In this document: in pieces, positions 35,537-44,720 of the stretch
Position numbering within the stretch: position 1 is the stretch's first letter
Layout of the letters: each line of letters begins with the position of its first letter
DNA from: Leeia aquatica
GTDB taxonomy: Bacteria; Pseudomonadota; Gammaproteobacteria; Burkholderiales; Leeiaceae
Assembly (NCBI RefSeq): GCF_012641365.1
Contig: NZ_JABAIM010000001.1
Location: forward strand, 434,001-498,000
Direction of reading: 5' to 3'
Length of the DNA: 64,000 nucleotides
Position numbers and translations under genes: made by a program
The notes under the pieces: model-generated
Database searches by the model: none
Seen by the model: the letters and a program-made list of their open reading frames with translations, nothing else
Told to the model about the DNA's origin: nothing

Positions 35537-37078
35537 TTACTCTCCGTAACGCAAGGCTTGCTCGGCCACGCCCAGATTCAGGTCCAGATTGCGGGTCTGG
35601 CCATCATCCGCCGCATCCGCCGAACCATCACTATGGCGATTCTCGATACCGGCCAGATAGGCTTCGGTGATGTCGCCCGTGGTATAGCAACCATCAAAGC
35701 AGGAGGCATCGAACGAGGTATTGGCCGGATTGGCCGCCCGTACTGCGGCTTTCAGCGTGTCGAGGTCCTGGTAGATCACCGCATCAGCACCGATTTCAGC
35801 GGCAATCTGCTCATGGCTACGACCATTGGCCAGCAGCTCGCTGCGGCTGGGCATGTCAATACCGTAGACGTAGGGGAAACGCACCGGCGGCGCAGCCGAG
35901 GCGAAGAATACCTTGGTCGCCCCGGCATCGCGCGCCATCTGCACGATTTCACGGCTGGTGGTGCCGCGCACGATGGAGTCATCCACCAGCAACACATTCT
36001 TGCCTTTGAACTCCATGCCGATGGCGTTCAGTTTCTGCCGTACCGACTTCTTGCGCATGGCCTGGCCCGGCATGATGAAGGTGCGACCAATGTAGCGGTT
36101 CTTGATGAAACCATCGCGGTACGGCAGGTTCAGCTTGTTGGCCAGCTGCAGTGCGCTGGGGCGGCTGGAGTCCGGAATCGGGATCACCACGTCAATCTGC
36201 TCGCCGTTCAGCTCATGGCGCACCTTGTCGGCCAGACCGCTGCCCATGTTGAGGCGGGTTTCATGCACCGATGCGCCGTCGATCACCGAATCCGGTCGCG
36301 CCAGATACACAAACTCAAAGATGCAGGTGTTGAGGCTGGGGTTCTCGGCACACTGGCGGTTGTGGAAAGTACCATCAAACTCGATATACAGTGCCTCACC
36401 CGGCGCCACATCCCGCACCATGTGAAAACCGAGCGAATCCAGCGCCACCGACTCGGACGCCACCAGATATTCCTTGCCCAGTGCCGTATCAGCCTCACCA
36501 TACACCAGCGGGCGAATGCCGTAAGGGTCGCGGAAAGCCACCAAACCATGCCCTGCGATCATGGCGACTACCGCATAAGCACCACGACAGCGGCGATGTA
36601 CGGCGGAAATGGCAGCAAACACGCCATCTGCATCCAGCCGGGTACCCTTGCTCTGCTTTTGCAGCTCATGTGCCAGCACATTGAGCAACACTTCGGAATC
36701 GGAGTGGGTGTTGATATGCCGCAGGTCGAGCTGGAACATTTCCTGTTTCAGCTGTTCGGCGTTGGTCAGATTGCCGTTGTGTGCCAGCACCACACCAAAC
36801 GGTGAGTTGACATAGAACGGCTGCGACTCTGCCACCGAGGAGGAGCCCGCAGTCGGATAGCGCACATGGGCAATCCCGGCATGACCCATCAGCGAGCGCA
36901 TATTACGGGTGCGGAACACATCACGCACCAGGCCATTGCCCTTGTGCATGTGGAAGGAATTGCCATTGGCGGTCACGATGCCTGCGGCATCCTGCCCACG
37001 GTGCTGAAGAACCAGCAGACCGTCGTACAACAACTGGTTGACCGGTTGCTGGCCAACGGTGCCCAAAATACCACACAT
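35537..37078 (-). CDS. purF: Amidophosphoribosyltransferase
   Basis: First committed step of purine synthesis: PRPP plus glutamine gives phosphoribosylamine. The 513-residue class II glutamine amidotransferase has the nucleophile Cys2 directly after Met1 (MCGILGTVG), then LQHRGQDAAGI and GLVRDVF. The C-terminal phosphoribosyltransferase domain has the PRPP loop VLLVDDSIVRGTTS. The E. coli-like version without an Fe-S propeptide is indicated by the immediate MCGI start. It lies between cvpA and metZ, the conserved cvpA-purF arrangement. Confidence 0.96.
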   Translation of the reverse strand: MCGILGTVGQQPVNQLLYDGLLVLQHRGQDAAGIVTANGNSFHMHKGNGLVRDVFRTRNMRSLMGHAGIAHVRYPTAGSSSVAESQPFYVNSPFGVVLAHNGNLTNAEQLKQEMFQLDLRHINTHSDSEVLLNVLAHELQKQSKGTRLDADGVFAAISAVHRRCRGAYAVVAMIAGHGLVAFRDPYGIRPLVYGEADTALGKEYLVASESVALDSLGFHMVRDVAPGEALYIEFDGTFHNRQCAENPSLNTCIFEFVYLARPDSVIDGASVHETRLNMGSGLADKVRHELNGEQIDVVIPIPDSSRPSALQLANKLNLPYRDGFIKNRYIGRTFIMPGQAMRKKSVRQKLNAIGMEFKGKNVLLVDDSIVRGTTSREIVQMARDAGATKVFFASAAPPVRFPYVYGIDMPSRSELLANGRSHEQIAAEIGADAVIYQDLDTLKAAVRAANPANTSFDASCFDGCYTTGDITEAYLAGIENRHSDGSADAADDGQTRNLDLNLGVAEQALRYGE

Positions 37079-37124
37079 AACGACTTGCCTCTTTCTGTCA
37101 GGGGGGTACCCGCAACGGCAATGA

Positions 37125-37649
37125 TTACGGGCTGCTCATCCCCTCGCCTTCCGGCGCGGGGTCAAAACGGATGCTCTTGGCCAGGCCTTCCGGCAGCCAG
37201 GGTTTGCTTTGCAAGACCAGCGCCTCCATCGGCGCACTGAAAGCAGCATTACGCCAGAAATCGCTCTGCGGCAAGCGGGTCAGCCCGCCCAGCATCACCA
37301 TCACCAGCGCCACCAGCAAGCCACGCAGCAAGCCAAACACGCCGCCCAGCGCCCGGTCCAGCGGCTGCAAGCCACTGCCTTTGATCAGCTCATGCAAGGT
37401 GATGCTGAGCAAACTCATCAGCAACCAGCCAGCCATCATCAGGATGGCGAAGGCCACCAGCATTTTCAGGGCCAGATTCGGTATGTCTGCCGGCAAGTAC
37501 GGAATCAGATCCATATAAAAGGTCTGCGCCAGCGCGTAAGCCACCAGCCAGGTCAGCAGTGCCAGCAGTTCGCGCACCAGGCCGCGCATGACCGCCAACA
37601 CCACCGAGGCCCCTACTACGGCCAACAGCATGTAGTCAAAGCTGGTCAA
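37125..37649 (-). CDS. cvpA: CvpA-family membrane protein
   Basis: A 174-residue integral membrane protein with about four hydrophobic helices (roughly 5-22, 28-45, 62-86, 100-122), the CvpA pattern FDYMLL...RGLVRELLALLTW...GGVFGLLRGLLVAL. CvpA is required for colicin V production in E. coli and is linked to envelope and bile-stress resistance. The biochemical role is unclear. The likely start is TTG at 37649, with GGGAGG seven bases upstream. It sits between dedD and purF, as in many proteobacteria. Confidence 0.9.
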   Translation of the reverse strand: MTSFDYMLLAVVGASVVLAVMRGLVRELLALLTWLVAYALAQTFYMDLIPYLPADIPNLALKMLVAFAILMMAGWLLMSLLSITLHELIKGSGLQPLDRALGGVFGLLRGLLVALVMVMLGGLTRLPQSDFWRNAAFSAPMEALVLQSKPWLPEGLAKSIRFDPAPEGEGMSSP

Positions 37650-37683
37650 ACAGACGCCTCCCGGCGGTGAAGATCAATCGACA

Positions 37684-38418
37684 TCACCTGCCCGCCACCA
37701 CAATGGCCTGCAAACCGGCTGCCTCGGCTTTCTGCCGGGCTTGATCGGCTTCATCCTTGCTGCCGTATGGCCCGGCACGCACCTTGCTGACTTCGCCATT
37801 CGGGGTATGAATGGTCACCACATAGGCCTTGAAACCCTGTCCGGACAGGGTTTTCAGCAAGGCCTTGGCTTTGCTGGCATCATTCAGCGCCGCAAACTGT
37901 ACCGACCATTTGCCCGCTGCGGCCGCCGGACGCTCAGTGCTGGCTTGCTGCTCGCGCGCACTCACCAAGGCATTGAGTGGATCATCCTCAGCAGGCTTGG
38001 TCGCAGTCGGCTTGGTGGGCTTGCTGGTATTATCCGCTGCAGGCTTGGCACCCTCAGTTGGCTTTTCAGGTTTGGTGGTGGGCTTGGGCGTCGTCGCCTC
38101 CGGCTTGGTGGTGGCCGTCGCAGGCTTGGACACGGAAGCAGGCGTCTCCGTCGGCTGCGTCACCACAGCGGGGGGCTGAGGCGTATCCGCTGCGGAAGCG
38201 GTGCCGGGTTTCAGTGGCGGTGTCGAGCCATCCGGTTCGGGGATGTCGATCGGGATATCCTGCTCCACCGCACGCGGTTTCTGATCCAGCACCATCGGCA
38301 GGAAAATCACCATCAGCAGGACCAGCGCCAGGGCACCGACCAGACGGCGGCGTGCACGACGCTTCAGTTGTTGCTGCTCATCACTCAGACTCTGAATCCG
38401 CGACACCTTGTCAGCCAT
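37684..38418 (-). CDS. dedD: DedD-like SPOR-domain cell-division protein
   Basis: A 244-residue protein: a basic cytoplasmic start, one transmembrane helix (about 26-44, RLVGALALVLLMVIFLPMVL), a long Pro/Thr/Lys-rich periplasmic linker (about 60-160, with many KPxx repeats) and a SPOR domain (about 166-243; WSVQFAALNDASKAKALLKTL, VRAGPYGSKDEADQARQKAEAAG). SPOR domains localise to denuded septal glycans. Position between folC and cvpA matches dedD in E. coli. The AAGG nearest the ATG abuts it, so the exact start is not fully certain. Confidence 0.88.
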   Translation of the reverse strand: MADKVSRIQSLSDEQQQLKRRARRRLVGALALVLLMVIFLPMVLDQKPRAVEQDIPIDIPEPDGSTPPLKPGTASAADTPQPPAVVTQPTETPASVSKPATATTKPEATTPKPTTKPEKPTEGAKPAADNTSKPTKPTATKPAEDDPLNALVSAREQQASTERPAAAAGKWSVQFAALNDASKAKALLKTLSGQGFKAYVVTIHTPNGEVSKVRAGPYGSKDEADQARQKAEAAGLQAIVVAGR

Positions 38419-38579
38419 CCTTGTTTATCCCTACCCGAGCGCCCATGATTGCCCCGCGCCGCTCTGGCAGTATCATCAGCCCTTGCGGACCGATGGTGAG
38501 TCAATTTTCCGTCGTCACACCCTGCAGCATCTGGTGTAACGCCCTATTCTGGTGCCTGCCCTTGGCAGCCGTTCATGAC

Positions 38580-38807
38580 CTAGCGGCCAGATGCCTCGCT
38601 GGGCGGCAGGGATGCAGCATGTTGCACCGGGGTGGCCGCTGCCTGCGGCTTCCTGGGCCGGTGAACCGGAAACAGCGTAATCAATAACACCGCCAGTAAA
38701 GCCACGCCGTAGAGCACATGCCCCCAGCGCTTGCGCTGGGCCGTTCGCGCCTGCCATCGCTGCCATGCGGTGGACGGCACCTCGGGCTTGTCCGCGTCCA
38801 CTTTCAA
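38580..38807 (-). CDS. Small single-pass membrane protein, unknown
   Basis: A 75-residue protein with a basic N-terminal region (SAWQRWQARTAQRKRW-like), one hydrophobic helix (about 30-46, HVLYGVALLAVLLITLFPV) and a short Pro/Ala-rich tail. The ATG overlaps the folC stop by 4 nt (ATGA), which implies translation with folC. I recognise no family. It could be a small inner-membrane protein related in role to neighbouring dedD or cvpA. The roughly 160-nt gap from its stop to dedD holds no further convincing ORF. Confidence 0.65.
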   Translation of the reverse strand: MKVDADKPEVPSTAWQRWQARTAQRKRWGHVLYGVALLAVLLITLFPVHRPRKPQAAATPVQHAASLPPSEASGR

Positions 38808-40123
38808 TGCGCCCCTGCCTTATCCCGCGCCTGCAATACCGCACCTACCGTCACAAAGGAACCAAACACCACAATCCGGTCCCGCTCCCCCGCCTCTCGC
38901 TGGGCAAACTGCCATGCGGCTTCCGGGGAGGCAAATACACTGGCCTTGCCTGCACTCTGACTCGCCAGCGCCTGCAAGGTTTCCGCTTTGGCACCCCGTG
39001 GCGGCGGCAGATCACAAAACAGCCAGTGATCCACTTGCGGCTGCATCGCCTGCAGCACCGCCAGCTGATCCTTGTCCTGCATCATGCCGCAAATGGCAAA
39101 GGTACGCTCGAAATAGCCCATCTGCGACAGATTCTGCACCAAGGCCCGCGCAGCATGCGGATTATGCCCGACATCGAGCACCACCGCCGGACGACCCGGC
39201 AACACCTGAAACCGCCCCGGCAACTCCACTTCCAGCAGGCCACGACGCACCGCCCCCATGCTGACCGGCAGACGTGCATTGAGCTGCGTAATGGCTGCCA
39301 GTGCCGCTGCGGCATTGGCGAGCTGATAACTGCCGCGCAGCGCCGGGATGGGCAAGGAATGGAAGGCTCGCCCCTCGCACCAGCACTCCCACTGGTTTTC
39401 CATGCGGCGGTAGCCGAAACCATCGCCGCTGGAATCCCGCTGCAGTGGTAACCAGTGAGCGCCAATCGAGCGCGCATGCGCCACGATGGATGCCGGGATC
39501 TCCGGGTCGGTACAGATGGCAGGTTTGCCACTGCGATAAATCCCGGCTTTCTCAAAACCGATCAGCTCGCGGGTATCGCCCAGCAAGGCCTGATGATCAA
39601 GGTCAATGCTGGTGATGATGGAGGCATCCGGCTCAAAGGCATTGACCGCGTCCAGCCGCCCACCCAGCCCGACTTCCAGAATCATGACATCGACCGCTGC
39701 AGCCATGAACGCCGCTACCGCGGCCAGCGTGCCAAACTCGAAATAGGTCAGCGCCACCAGACCGCGCCCTTGCTCGACAGCCGCAAAGGAAGCGCACAGT
39801 GCCGCATCATCTATCGGCTGCACATTCAGACGGACCCGCTCGTGGTAGCGCAGCAAGTGCGGTGAGCTGTAGACGCCCACCTTGTAGCCCGCAGCACTGT
39901 AGATGCGCTCCAGCATGGCGCAAGTCGAACCCTTGCCATTGGTGCCCGCCACCATGATGACCGGACAGGTTGGCTTGAGCGCCATCTGCTGGATTACCCC
40001 TTGCACGCGGGCCAAGCCCAGCTCGATCACATCCGCGTGCAGGGCTTCCAGGTGAGCCAGCCAGCCGCTCACATCCTGCGGCAAGGCATTAGCCTCTCCG
40101 TGCTGCGTGGTCGCCAGTGGCAT
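38804..40123 (-). CDS. folC: Bifunctional dihydrofolate/folylpolyglutamate synthase
   Basis: Adds glutamate to dihydropteroate and to tetrahydrofolate. The 439-residue Mur-ligase-fold protein has the P-loop VAGTNGKGSTCAMLERI at about 58-74, SSPHL, the AVDVMILEVGLGGRLDAVN segment, SIDLDHQALLG, and a C-terminal VVLDVGHNPHAARAL. The start overlaps the accD stop by one base (TGATG) and the end overlaps the next small gene, so accD, folC and the small membrane gene are translationally coupled. The accD-folC pair is conserved widely. Confidence 0.94.
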   Translation of the reverse strand: MPLATTQHGEANALPQDVSGWLAHLEALHADVIELGLARVQGVIQQMALKPTCPVIMVAGTNGKGSTCAMLERIYSAAGYKVGVYSSPHLLRYHERVRLNVQPIDDAALCASFAAVEQGRGLVALTYFEFGTLAAVAAFMAAAVDVMILEVGLGGRLDAVNAFEPDASIITSIDLDHQALLGDTRELIGFEKAGIYRSGKPAICTDPEIPASIVAHARSIGAHWLPLQRDSSGDGFGYRRMENQWECWCEGRAFHSLPIPALRGSYQLANAAAALAAITQLNARLPVSMGAVRRGLLEVELPGRFQVLPGRPAVVLDVGHNPHAARALVQNLSQMGYFERTFAICGMMQDKDQLAVLQAMQPQVDHWLFCDLPPPRGAKAETLQALASQSAGKASVFASPEAAWQFAQREAGERDRIVVFGSFVTVGAVLQARDKAGAH

Positions 40124-40992
40124 CAGGCGTCCAACGGCGGGTTGTTCTGCAGCAGGGTCAGCAGCTCGGCAATACGACGACGCAAGTCACGACGATCCAC
40201 AATCATGTCGATGGCGCCATGCTCCAGCAGGAATTCGGAACGCTGGAAGCCTTCCGGCAGGGTTTCGCGCACCGTCTGCTCAATCACGCGGGAACCGGCA
40301 AAGCCGATTTCGGCCCCCGGCTCGGCCATCACGACGTCACCGAGGAAGGCAAAACTGGCGGACACGCCACCCATGGTCGGATCCGTCAGCAAGGAGATAT
40401 ATGGCAGCTTGCGATCGGCCAGCCGGGTGAGCGCGGCGCTGGTTTTGGCCATCTGCATCAGGGAATTCATCCCCTCCTGCATGCGGGCGCCACCGGAAGC
40501 GGCAATACTGATGAAAGGCACGTTCTGTTCCAGTGCGGCGTTGACCCCCCGCACAAAGCGCTCGCCCACCACCGAGCCCATCGAACCGCCGATAAACTTG
40601 AACTCAAAGGCCGCCGCCACCACCGGCTGACGCAGGATGGCACCTTGCATCACCAGCAGGGCATCGGTCTCGCCGGTTGCCGCTTCAGCCGCTTCCAGAC
40701 GATCGACATAGCGCTTGCTGTCCTTGAAACGCAGGATGTCGATCGGCTTGACCTCGGAGGCCAGCTCGAAACGACCTTCCGGATCCAGCAGCATTTCCAG
40801 CCGGGCCCGCGCGCCCAGCGGGTTGTGGTGATTGCACTTCGGGCAGACGAACTGGTTATTTTCCAGGTCAGTCCGGTACAGCACAGCTTCACAAGCAGAG
40901 CACTTGCTCCACAGGCCTTCCGGCACCACGGTCTTGCCACCTGCCGGTTTGCTTTTGATTTTGGGCGGCAGCAGTTTTTGTAACCAGCTCAT
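40123..40992 (-). CDS. accD: Acetyl-CoA carboxylase carboxyltransferase subunit beta
   Basis: Beta subunit (289 residues) of heteromeric acetyl-CoA carboxyltransferase, partner of AccA at 25.7 kb. The N-terminal zinc ribbon has four cysteines ([13 protein letters not shown] and [11 protein letters not shown]). The crotonase-like core has [14 protein letters not shown] and [28 protein letters not shown], with [23 protein letters not shown] precedes the ATG. It lies downstream of trpA and upstream of folC, the common trpFBA-accD-folC arrangement. Confidence 0.96.
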   Translation of the reverse strand: MSWLQKLLPPKIKSKPAGGKTVVPEGLWSKCSACEAVLYRTDLENNQFVCPKCNHHNPLGARARLEMLLDPEGRFELASEVKPIDILRFKDSKRYVDRLEAAEAATGETDALLVMQGAILRQPVVAAAFEFKFIGGSMGSVVGERFVRGVNAALEQNVPFISIAASGGARMQEGMNSLMQMAKTSAALTRLADRKLPYISLLTDPTMGGVSASFAFLGDVVMAEPGAEIGFAGSRVIEQTVRETLPEGFQRSEFLLEHGAIDMIVDRRDLRRRIAELLTLLQNNPPLDA

Positions 40993-41044
40993 GGTTTATC
41001 CTCACATCCAATTACGCACCTCCCGTCACCGGGAGCACTGCCCA

Positions 41045-41854
41045 TCACGCAGCGGTAGCCGCATCCATGGCAGCACGCAGCTCGGCCACCAGCCGCTGCA
41101 GGTTCCCTGCCAGCGTGTCAGCCGTGCTGCTTTCAATTTCCTTCACCAGCCGCGAGCCTATGATGACGGCGTCCGCCACCTTGGCCACGGCTGCGGCTCC
41201 AGCACCATCGCTGATGCCAAAGCCGACCCCGATTGGCAAGTGAATGTGCTTGCGCAGCTCAGGCATGCGCGCACCCACTGCACTGTAATCCACGTGACTG
41301 GCCCCGGTCACCCCCTTGAGGGAGACATAGTAGACATAGCCCTGTGCCCGCTCGGCAATCGCCTTGATCCGGGCTTCCGGCGTGGTCGGTGCCAGCAGGT
41401 AGATCGGGGCGATCTGCTGCGCCTTCAGGGCTGTCAGCAGCTCATCACTCTCTTCCGGCGGCACATCCACCGTCAGCAGACCGTCAACGCCCGCCATTTT
41501 CGCACGATTTGCGAACACCTCATAACCCATTCGCGCGACCGGGTTGGCATAGCCCATCAACACCACCGGCGTCTGGCTATCGGTCTTGCGGAATTCGGCC
41601 ACCATGTCGAGCACCTGCCCGAGTCCGACACCGTGTTTCAAGGCACGCTCGCTGGCACGCTGGATCACCGGGCCATCGGCCATCGGGTCGGAAAACGGCA
41701 CACCGAGTTCGATCAGGTTGGCGCCACCGGCGACCAGCGCGTGCATCAGGCTGACGGTTTGTCCGGGGTGTGGATCCCCGGCGGTGATGAAAGGGATCAG
41801 CGCTTTGCGGCCACGCTGTTGCAAGTCGGAAAACAGGGCGTCGATACGGGACAT
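41045..41854 (-). CDS. trpA: Tryptophan synthase alpha subunit
   Basis: Cleaves indole-3-glycerol phosphate to indole and glyceraldehyde-3-phosphate and channels indole to TrpB. The 269-residue TIM barrel shows FITAGDP, then [21 protein letters not shown] with the catalytic Glu and Asp, and a [24 protein letters not shown] phosphate-binding end. It follows trpB with 33 nt between. Order trpF-trpB-trpA without trpEDC indicates a split tryptophan pathway, usual in these bacteria. Confidence 0.96.
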   Translation of the reverse strand: MSRIDALFSDLQQRGRKALIPFITAGDPHPGQTVSLMHALVAGGANLIELGVPFSDPMADGPVIQRASERALKHGVGLGQVLDMVAEFRKTDSQTPVVLMGYANPVARMGYEVFANRAKMAGVDGLLTVDVPPEESDELLTALKAQQIAPIYLLAPTTPEARIKAIAERAQGYVYYVSLKGVTGASHVDYSAVGARMPELRKHIHLPIGVGFGISDGAGAAAVAKVADAVIIGSRLVKEIESSTADTLAGNLQRLVAELRAAMDAATAA

Positions 41855-41887
41855 GATGCTTTCAGTATTCGGGTTGCGGAGCGGCGC

Positions 41888-43096
41888 TTACAGGGTAATG
41901 CCCATGCGCTTGGCGACGGTATTGATATCTTTGTCGCCACGGCCAGACAGGCAGACAAGGATCGACTGGTCGCGCGACAAGGTCGGGGCGATACGCCGGG
42001 CATGCGCCAGGGCATGGCTGCTCTCCAGCGCCGGGATGATCCCTTCAAAACGGCACAGGTCGTTGAACGCCTGCATGGCCTCATCATCGGTCACCGCCGT
42101 ATATTCGGCGCGACCCACATCCTTGAGCCAGCTGTGCTCTGGCCCCACGCCTGGATAATCCAGCCCGGCAGAGATGGAGTGGGTTTCAATGACCTGCCCG
42201 TTTTCATCCTGCATCAGGTAAGAACGCGCACCATGCAAAATGCCCGGTTGTCCGGCGGACAAGGGGGCGGCATGCTTGCCGCTGTCCAGACCATGCCCAC
42301 CCGCCTCGACGCCAACCAGCTTCACCGCCTCATCCTGCAGGAAACCGTGGAACATGCCGATGGCGTTGGAACCGCCGCCCACGCAGGCCACCACCTGGTC
42401 CGGCAGGCGCCCGGTCAGCTCCAGAATCTGCGCCCGTGCTTCGCGGCCGATCACCGACAGGAAATCCCGCACCATCATCGGGTAGGGGTGCGGGCCCGCT
42501 GCGGTGCCGAGAATGTAGAAGGTGTGGTCCACATTGGTCACCCAGTCGCGCATCGCTTCGTTCAGCGCATCCTTCAGGGTGCGTGAGCCACTGGACACGG
42601 GCACCACGGTGGCCCCCAGCAGTTTCATGCGGAATACATTAGGGGCCTGACGCTGTACGTCTTCCTCGCCCATGTACACCACGCACTCCATACCATAGCG
42701 CGCGGCAACGGTCGCGCTGGCCACGCCATGCTGACCCGCACCAGTCTCGGCAATCACCCGGCGCTTGCCCATGCGGCGCGCCAGCAACGCTTGCCCCATG
42801 GCGTTGGAAATCTTGTGTGCGCCGGTATGGTTCAGGTCTTCGCGCTTCAGATAGATTTGCGCACCACCCAGCTGTTCGGACCAGCGCGCGGCGTGATACA
42901 CCGGGTTGGGGCGGCCCACAAAGTGCTTCAGTTCGTATTCAAACTCACGACGAAAGGCGTCATCTTGCTTGAAGTGCTCGTACTGTTGCCGCAGCTCATC
43001 CAGTGCCGACATCAGGGTTTCAGCGACATAGACGCCACCATAAGGGCCAAAATGACCACGGGCATCCGGCACACTGCGGAAATCGACCTGCTTCAT
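41888..43096 (-). CDS. trpB: Tryptophan synthase beta subunit
   Basis: PLP enzyme (402 residues) joining indole and serine to tryptophan. Signature motifs are [13 protein letters not shown], the PLP lysine in [48 protein letters not shown] and [24 protein letters not shown], overlapping the trpF stop, precedes the ATG. It is coupled to trpF upstream and trpA downstream. Confidence 0.97.
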   Translation of the reverse strand: MKQVDFRSVPDARGHFGPYGGVYVAETLMSALDELRQQYEHFKQDDAFRREFEYELKHFVGRPNPVYHAARWSEQLGGAQIYLKREDLNHTGAHKISNAMGQALLARRMGKRRVIAETGAGQHGVASATVAARYGMECVVYMGEEDVQRQAPNVFRMKLLGATVVPVSSGSRTLKDALNEAMRDWVTNVDHTFYILGTAAGPHPYPMMVRDFLSVIGREARAQILELTGRLPDQVVACVGGGSNAIGMFHGFLQDEAVKLVGVEAGGHGLDSGKHAAPLSAGQPGILHGARSYLMQDENGQVIETHSISAGLDYPGVGPEHSWLKDVGRAEYTAVTDDEAMQAFNDLCRFEGIIPALESSHALAHARRIAPTLSRDQSILVCLSGRGDKDINTVAKRMGITL

Positions 43097-43099
43097 TGC

Positions 43100-43726
43100 T
43101 TACCCCACATAGGTTGTTGCCACTGCACGCATGAACGCTTCGATGCGCGCCGGGTCCTTGACCCCTTTTTCCCGCTCTACCCCGCCGGACACGTCAACGG
43201 CCCAAGGTTTGACACGGCCAATGGCCTCGGCCACGTTGTCCGGGTCCAGCCCACCTGCCAGAATCAACGGCAAAGGCAAATCCGCCGGGATCAGCGACCA
43301 GTCAAACGACTGCCCCGTCCCGCCCGGCACCCCGGCCACCCAAGCATCCAGCAACAAACCGGCCGCATCGGCGTAGTTTTCGGCATATTGTAGCAAATCC
43401 AGCCCCGGTTTGACCCGCACTGCTTTCAGGTAAGGACGACCGAAGCTGCGGCAGAACGACGGCGATTCATCGCCATGAAACTGCAGCACATCCAGCGGGC
43501 ATTGGGCCAGCACTTGCCGCACCTCGGCCTCAGTGGGATCGACAAACAAGCCCACTGTGGAGACAAAGGCAGGTACATGGCGGAGCAAGCCTGCGGCTTG
43601 CGCAATGCTCACACCACGGGGGCTGGGCGGATAAAACACCAGTCCAATGGCGTCTGCTCCGGCTTGGGCCGCCGCCGCCACATCCTCTGGACGGCTCAGG
43701 CCGCATATCTTGACGCGGGTACGCAT
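43100..43726 (-). CDS. trpF: Phosphoribosylanthranilate isomerase
   Basis: Amadori rearrangement in tryptophan synthesis. The 208-residue TIM barrel begins [28 protein letters not shown], with the catalytic Cys in KICG. It has LQFHGDE and, late in the chain, [12 protein letters not shown] and AVDVSGGVE, the phosphate and acid residues of the family. It is stand-alone, not fused to TrpC. It heads the trpFBA-accD-folC string, about 45 nt after truA. Confidence 0.95.
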   Translation of the reverse strand: MRTRVKICGLSRPEDVAAAAQAGADAIGLVFYPPSPRGVSIAQAAGLLRHVPAFVSTVGLFVDPTEAEVRQVLAQCPLDVLQFHGDESPSFCRSFGRPYLKAVRVKPGLDLLQYAENYADAAGLLLDAWVAGVPGGTGQSFDWSLIPADLPLPLILAGGLDPDNVAEAIGRVKPWAVDVSGGVEREKGVKDPARIEAFMRAVATTYVG

Positions 43727-43771
43727 GGGGAAACTCGATGAAATATGAAAGGACCTGCAGCGCAGCCTACC

Positions 43772-44572
43772 TTACCAGAACAGGCGGCCTTCGTCATGCC
43801 AGGTTGGCAGCTGATATACCTCCGGGTACTCGACACCGGCCAGATACAAACCCTCAGCCGCAAACATCGGCGCCCCCTTGCTGCGGTCACGACTGGCCAG
43901 CAGATCGGCCATCCAGCTGACCGGGGCCCGTCCGGTCCCCACGTGCACCAAGGCCCCGACCATATTGCGCACCATGTGATGCAGGAAGGCATTGGCGGTA
44001 AAACGCAGCTCGATCAGCTCGCCCTGCCGGCCCGGTGCATCATGGGTATGCAAGCTCAGCTGTTGCAAATGCTTGATGGGCGATTTGGCCTGACATTCGC
44101 TGGAGCGAAACGCACTGAAGTCATGCTCCCCCAGCAGGCAGCTGGCGGCCTCCTGCATGCTTTGCAGGCTCAGCTTGTGATGCAGCCAGCCCACGCGGGT
44201 CGCCAGCAGGCCGGGCCGTACCGGGTGGCTGTACAGGAAATAACGGTAACGTCGCCGCATGGCGGAAAACCGGGCATGAAAGGGTGCCTCAACCGGGCGC
44301 GCCCATAACACGGCCATATCATCCGGCAAGTGACTATTGACCCCACGCACCCAGGCCTGCTCCAGCCGGTGTACCTCGGTATCAAAATGCACCACCTGCA
44401 TGCTGGCATGCACGCCGCGATCCGTACGCCCTGCAGCATGCACGGTGCTGAATTGCCCGGCGATGGTTTCAATCGCCGCCTCCAGCCGGGCTTGCAGGGT
44501 ATCTACCTGCGGCTGGCGCTGCCAGCCCGCAAAGGCGGTGCCCCGATATTCCAGCCCCAACACCCAACGCAT
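43772..44572 (-). CDS. truA: tRNA pseudouridine synthase A (sites 38-40)
   Basis: Isomerises uridines 38-40 in tRNA anticodon stems. The 266-residue protein contains the catalytic Asp in AAGRTDRGVHAS, the start RWVLGLEYRGTAFAGWQRQ, RRYRYFLYS and FLHHMVRNMVGALVHVG. The frame is open nine codons upstream, but AAGGA lies 6 nt before the ATG at 44572. It sits between fimV and trpF, the conserved asd-usg-fimV-truA-trpF order of gamma- and betaproteobacteria. A terminator stands between it and fimV. Confidence 0.95.
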   Translation of the reverse strand: MRWVLGLEYRGTAFAGWQRQPQVDTLQARLEAAIETIAGQFSTVHAAGRTDRGVHASMQVVHFDTEVHRLEQAWVRGVNSHLPDDMAVLWARPVEAPFHARFSAMRRRYRYFLYSHPVRPGLLATRVGWLHHKLSLQSMQEAASCLLGEHDFSAFRSSECQAKSPIKHLQQLSLHTHDAPGRQGELIELRFTANAFLHHMVRNMVGALVHVGTGRAPVSWMADLLASRDRSKGAPMFAAEGLYLAGVEYPEVYQLPTWHDEGRLFW

Positions 44573-44634
44573 GCCATTTCCTTGTATTTGAACAGGCATG
44601 GGTTATACCACTGCCCCTCCCAAATGGACACCCC

Positions 44635-44673
44635 AAAATGCATACAGCAACCTCAATGAGGTTGCTGTATGCA
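44635..44673 (-). terminator. Rho-independent terminator after fimV
   Basis: A 17-bp perfect inverted repeat (TGCATACAGCAACCTCA at 44639-44655 and its complement at 44657-44673) is followed on the minus strand by ATTTTGG. It lies about 50 nt past the fimV stop, just before truA on the same strand. Confidence 0.8.
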
Positions 44674-44720
44674 TGGTCTTGCGCACAGGCAAAGGCAGGT
44701 CATCTGACCTGCCCTGTAGC

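Noticed and set aside
37684-38418. Lys/Pro/Thr repeats in DedD as a genetic tandem repeat
   Set aside because: The amino-acid pattern repeats, but the DNA units are not clearly tandem identical copies; it is a normal periplasmic linker.
40832-42586. A 584-codon plus-strand frame across accD, trpA and trpB
   Set aside because: It spans three well-conserved minus-strand genes and has antisense-type composition.
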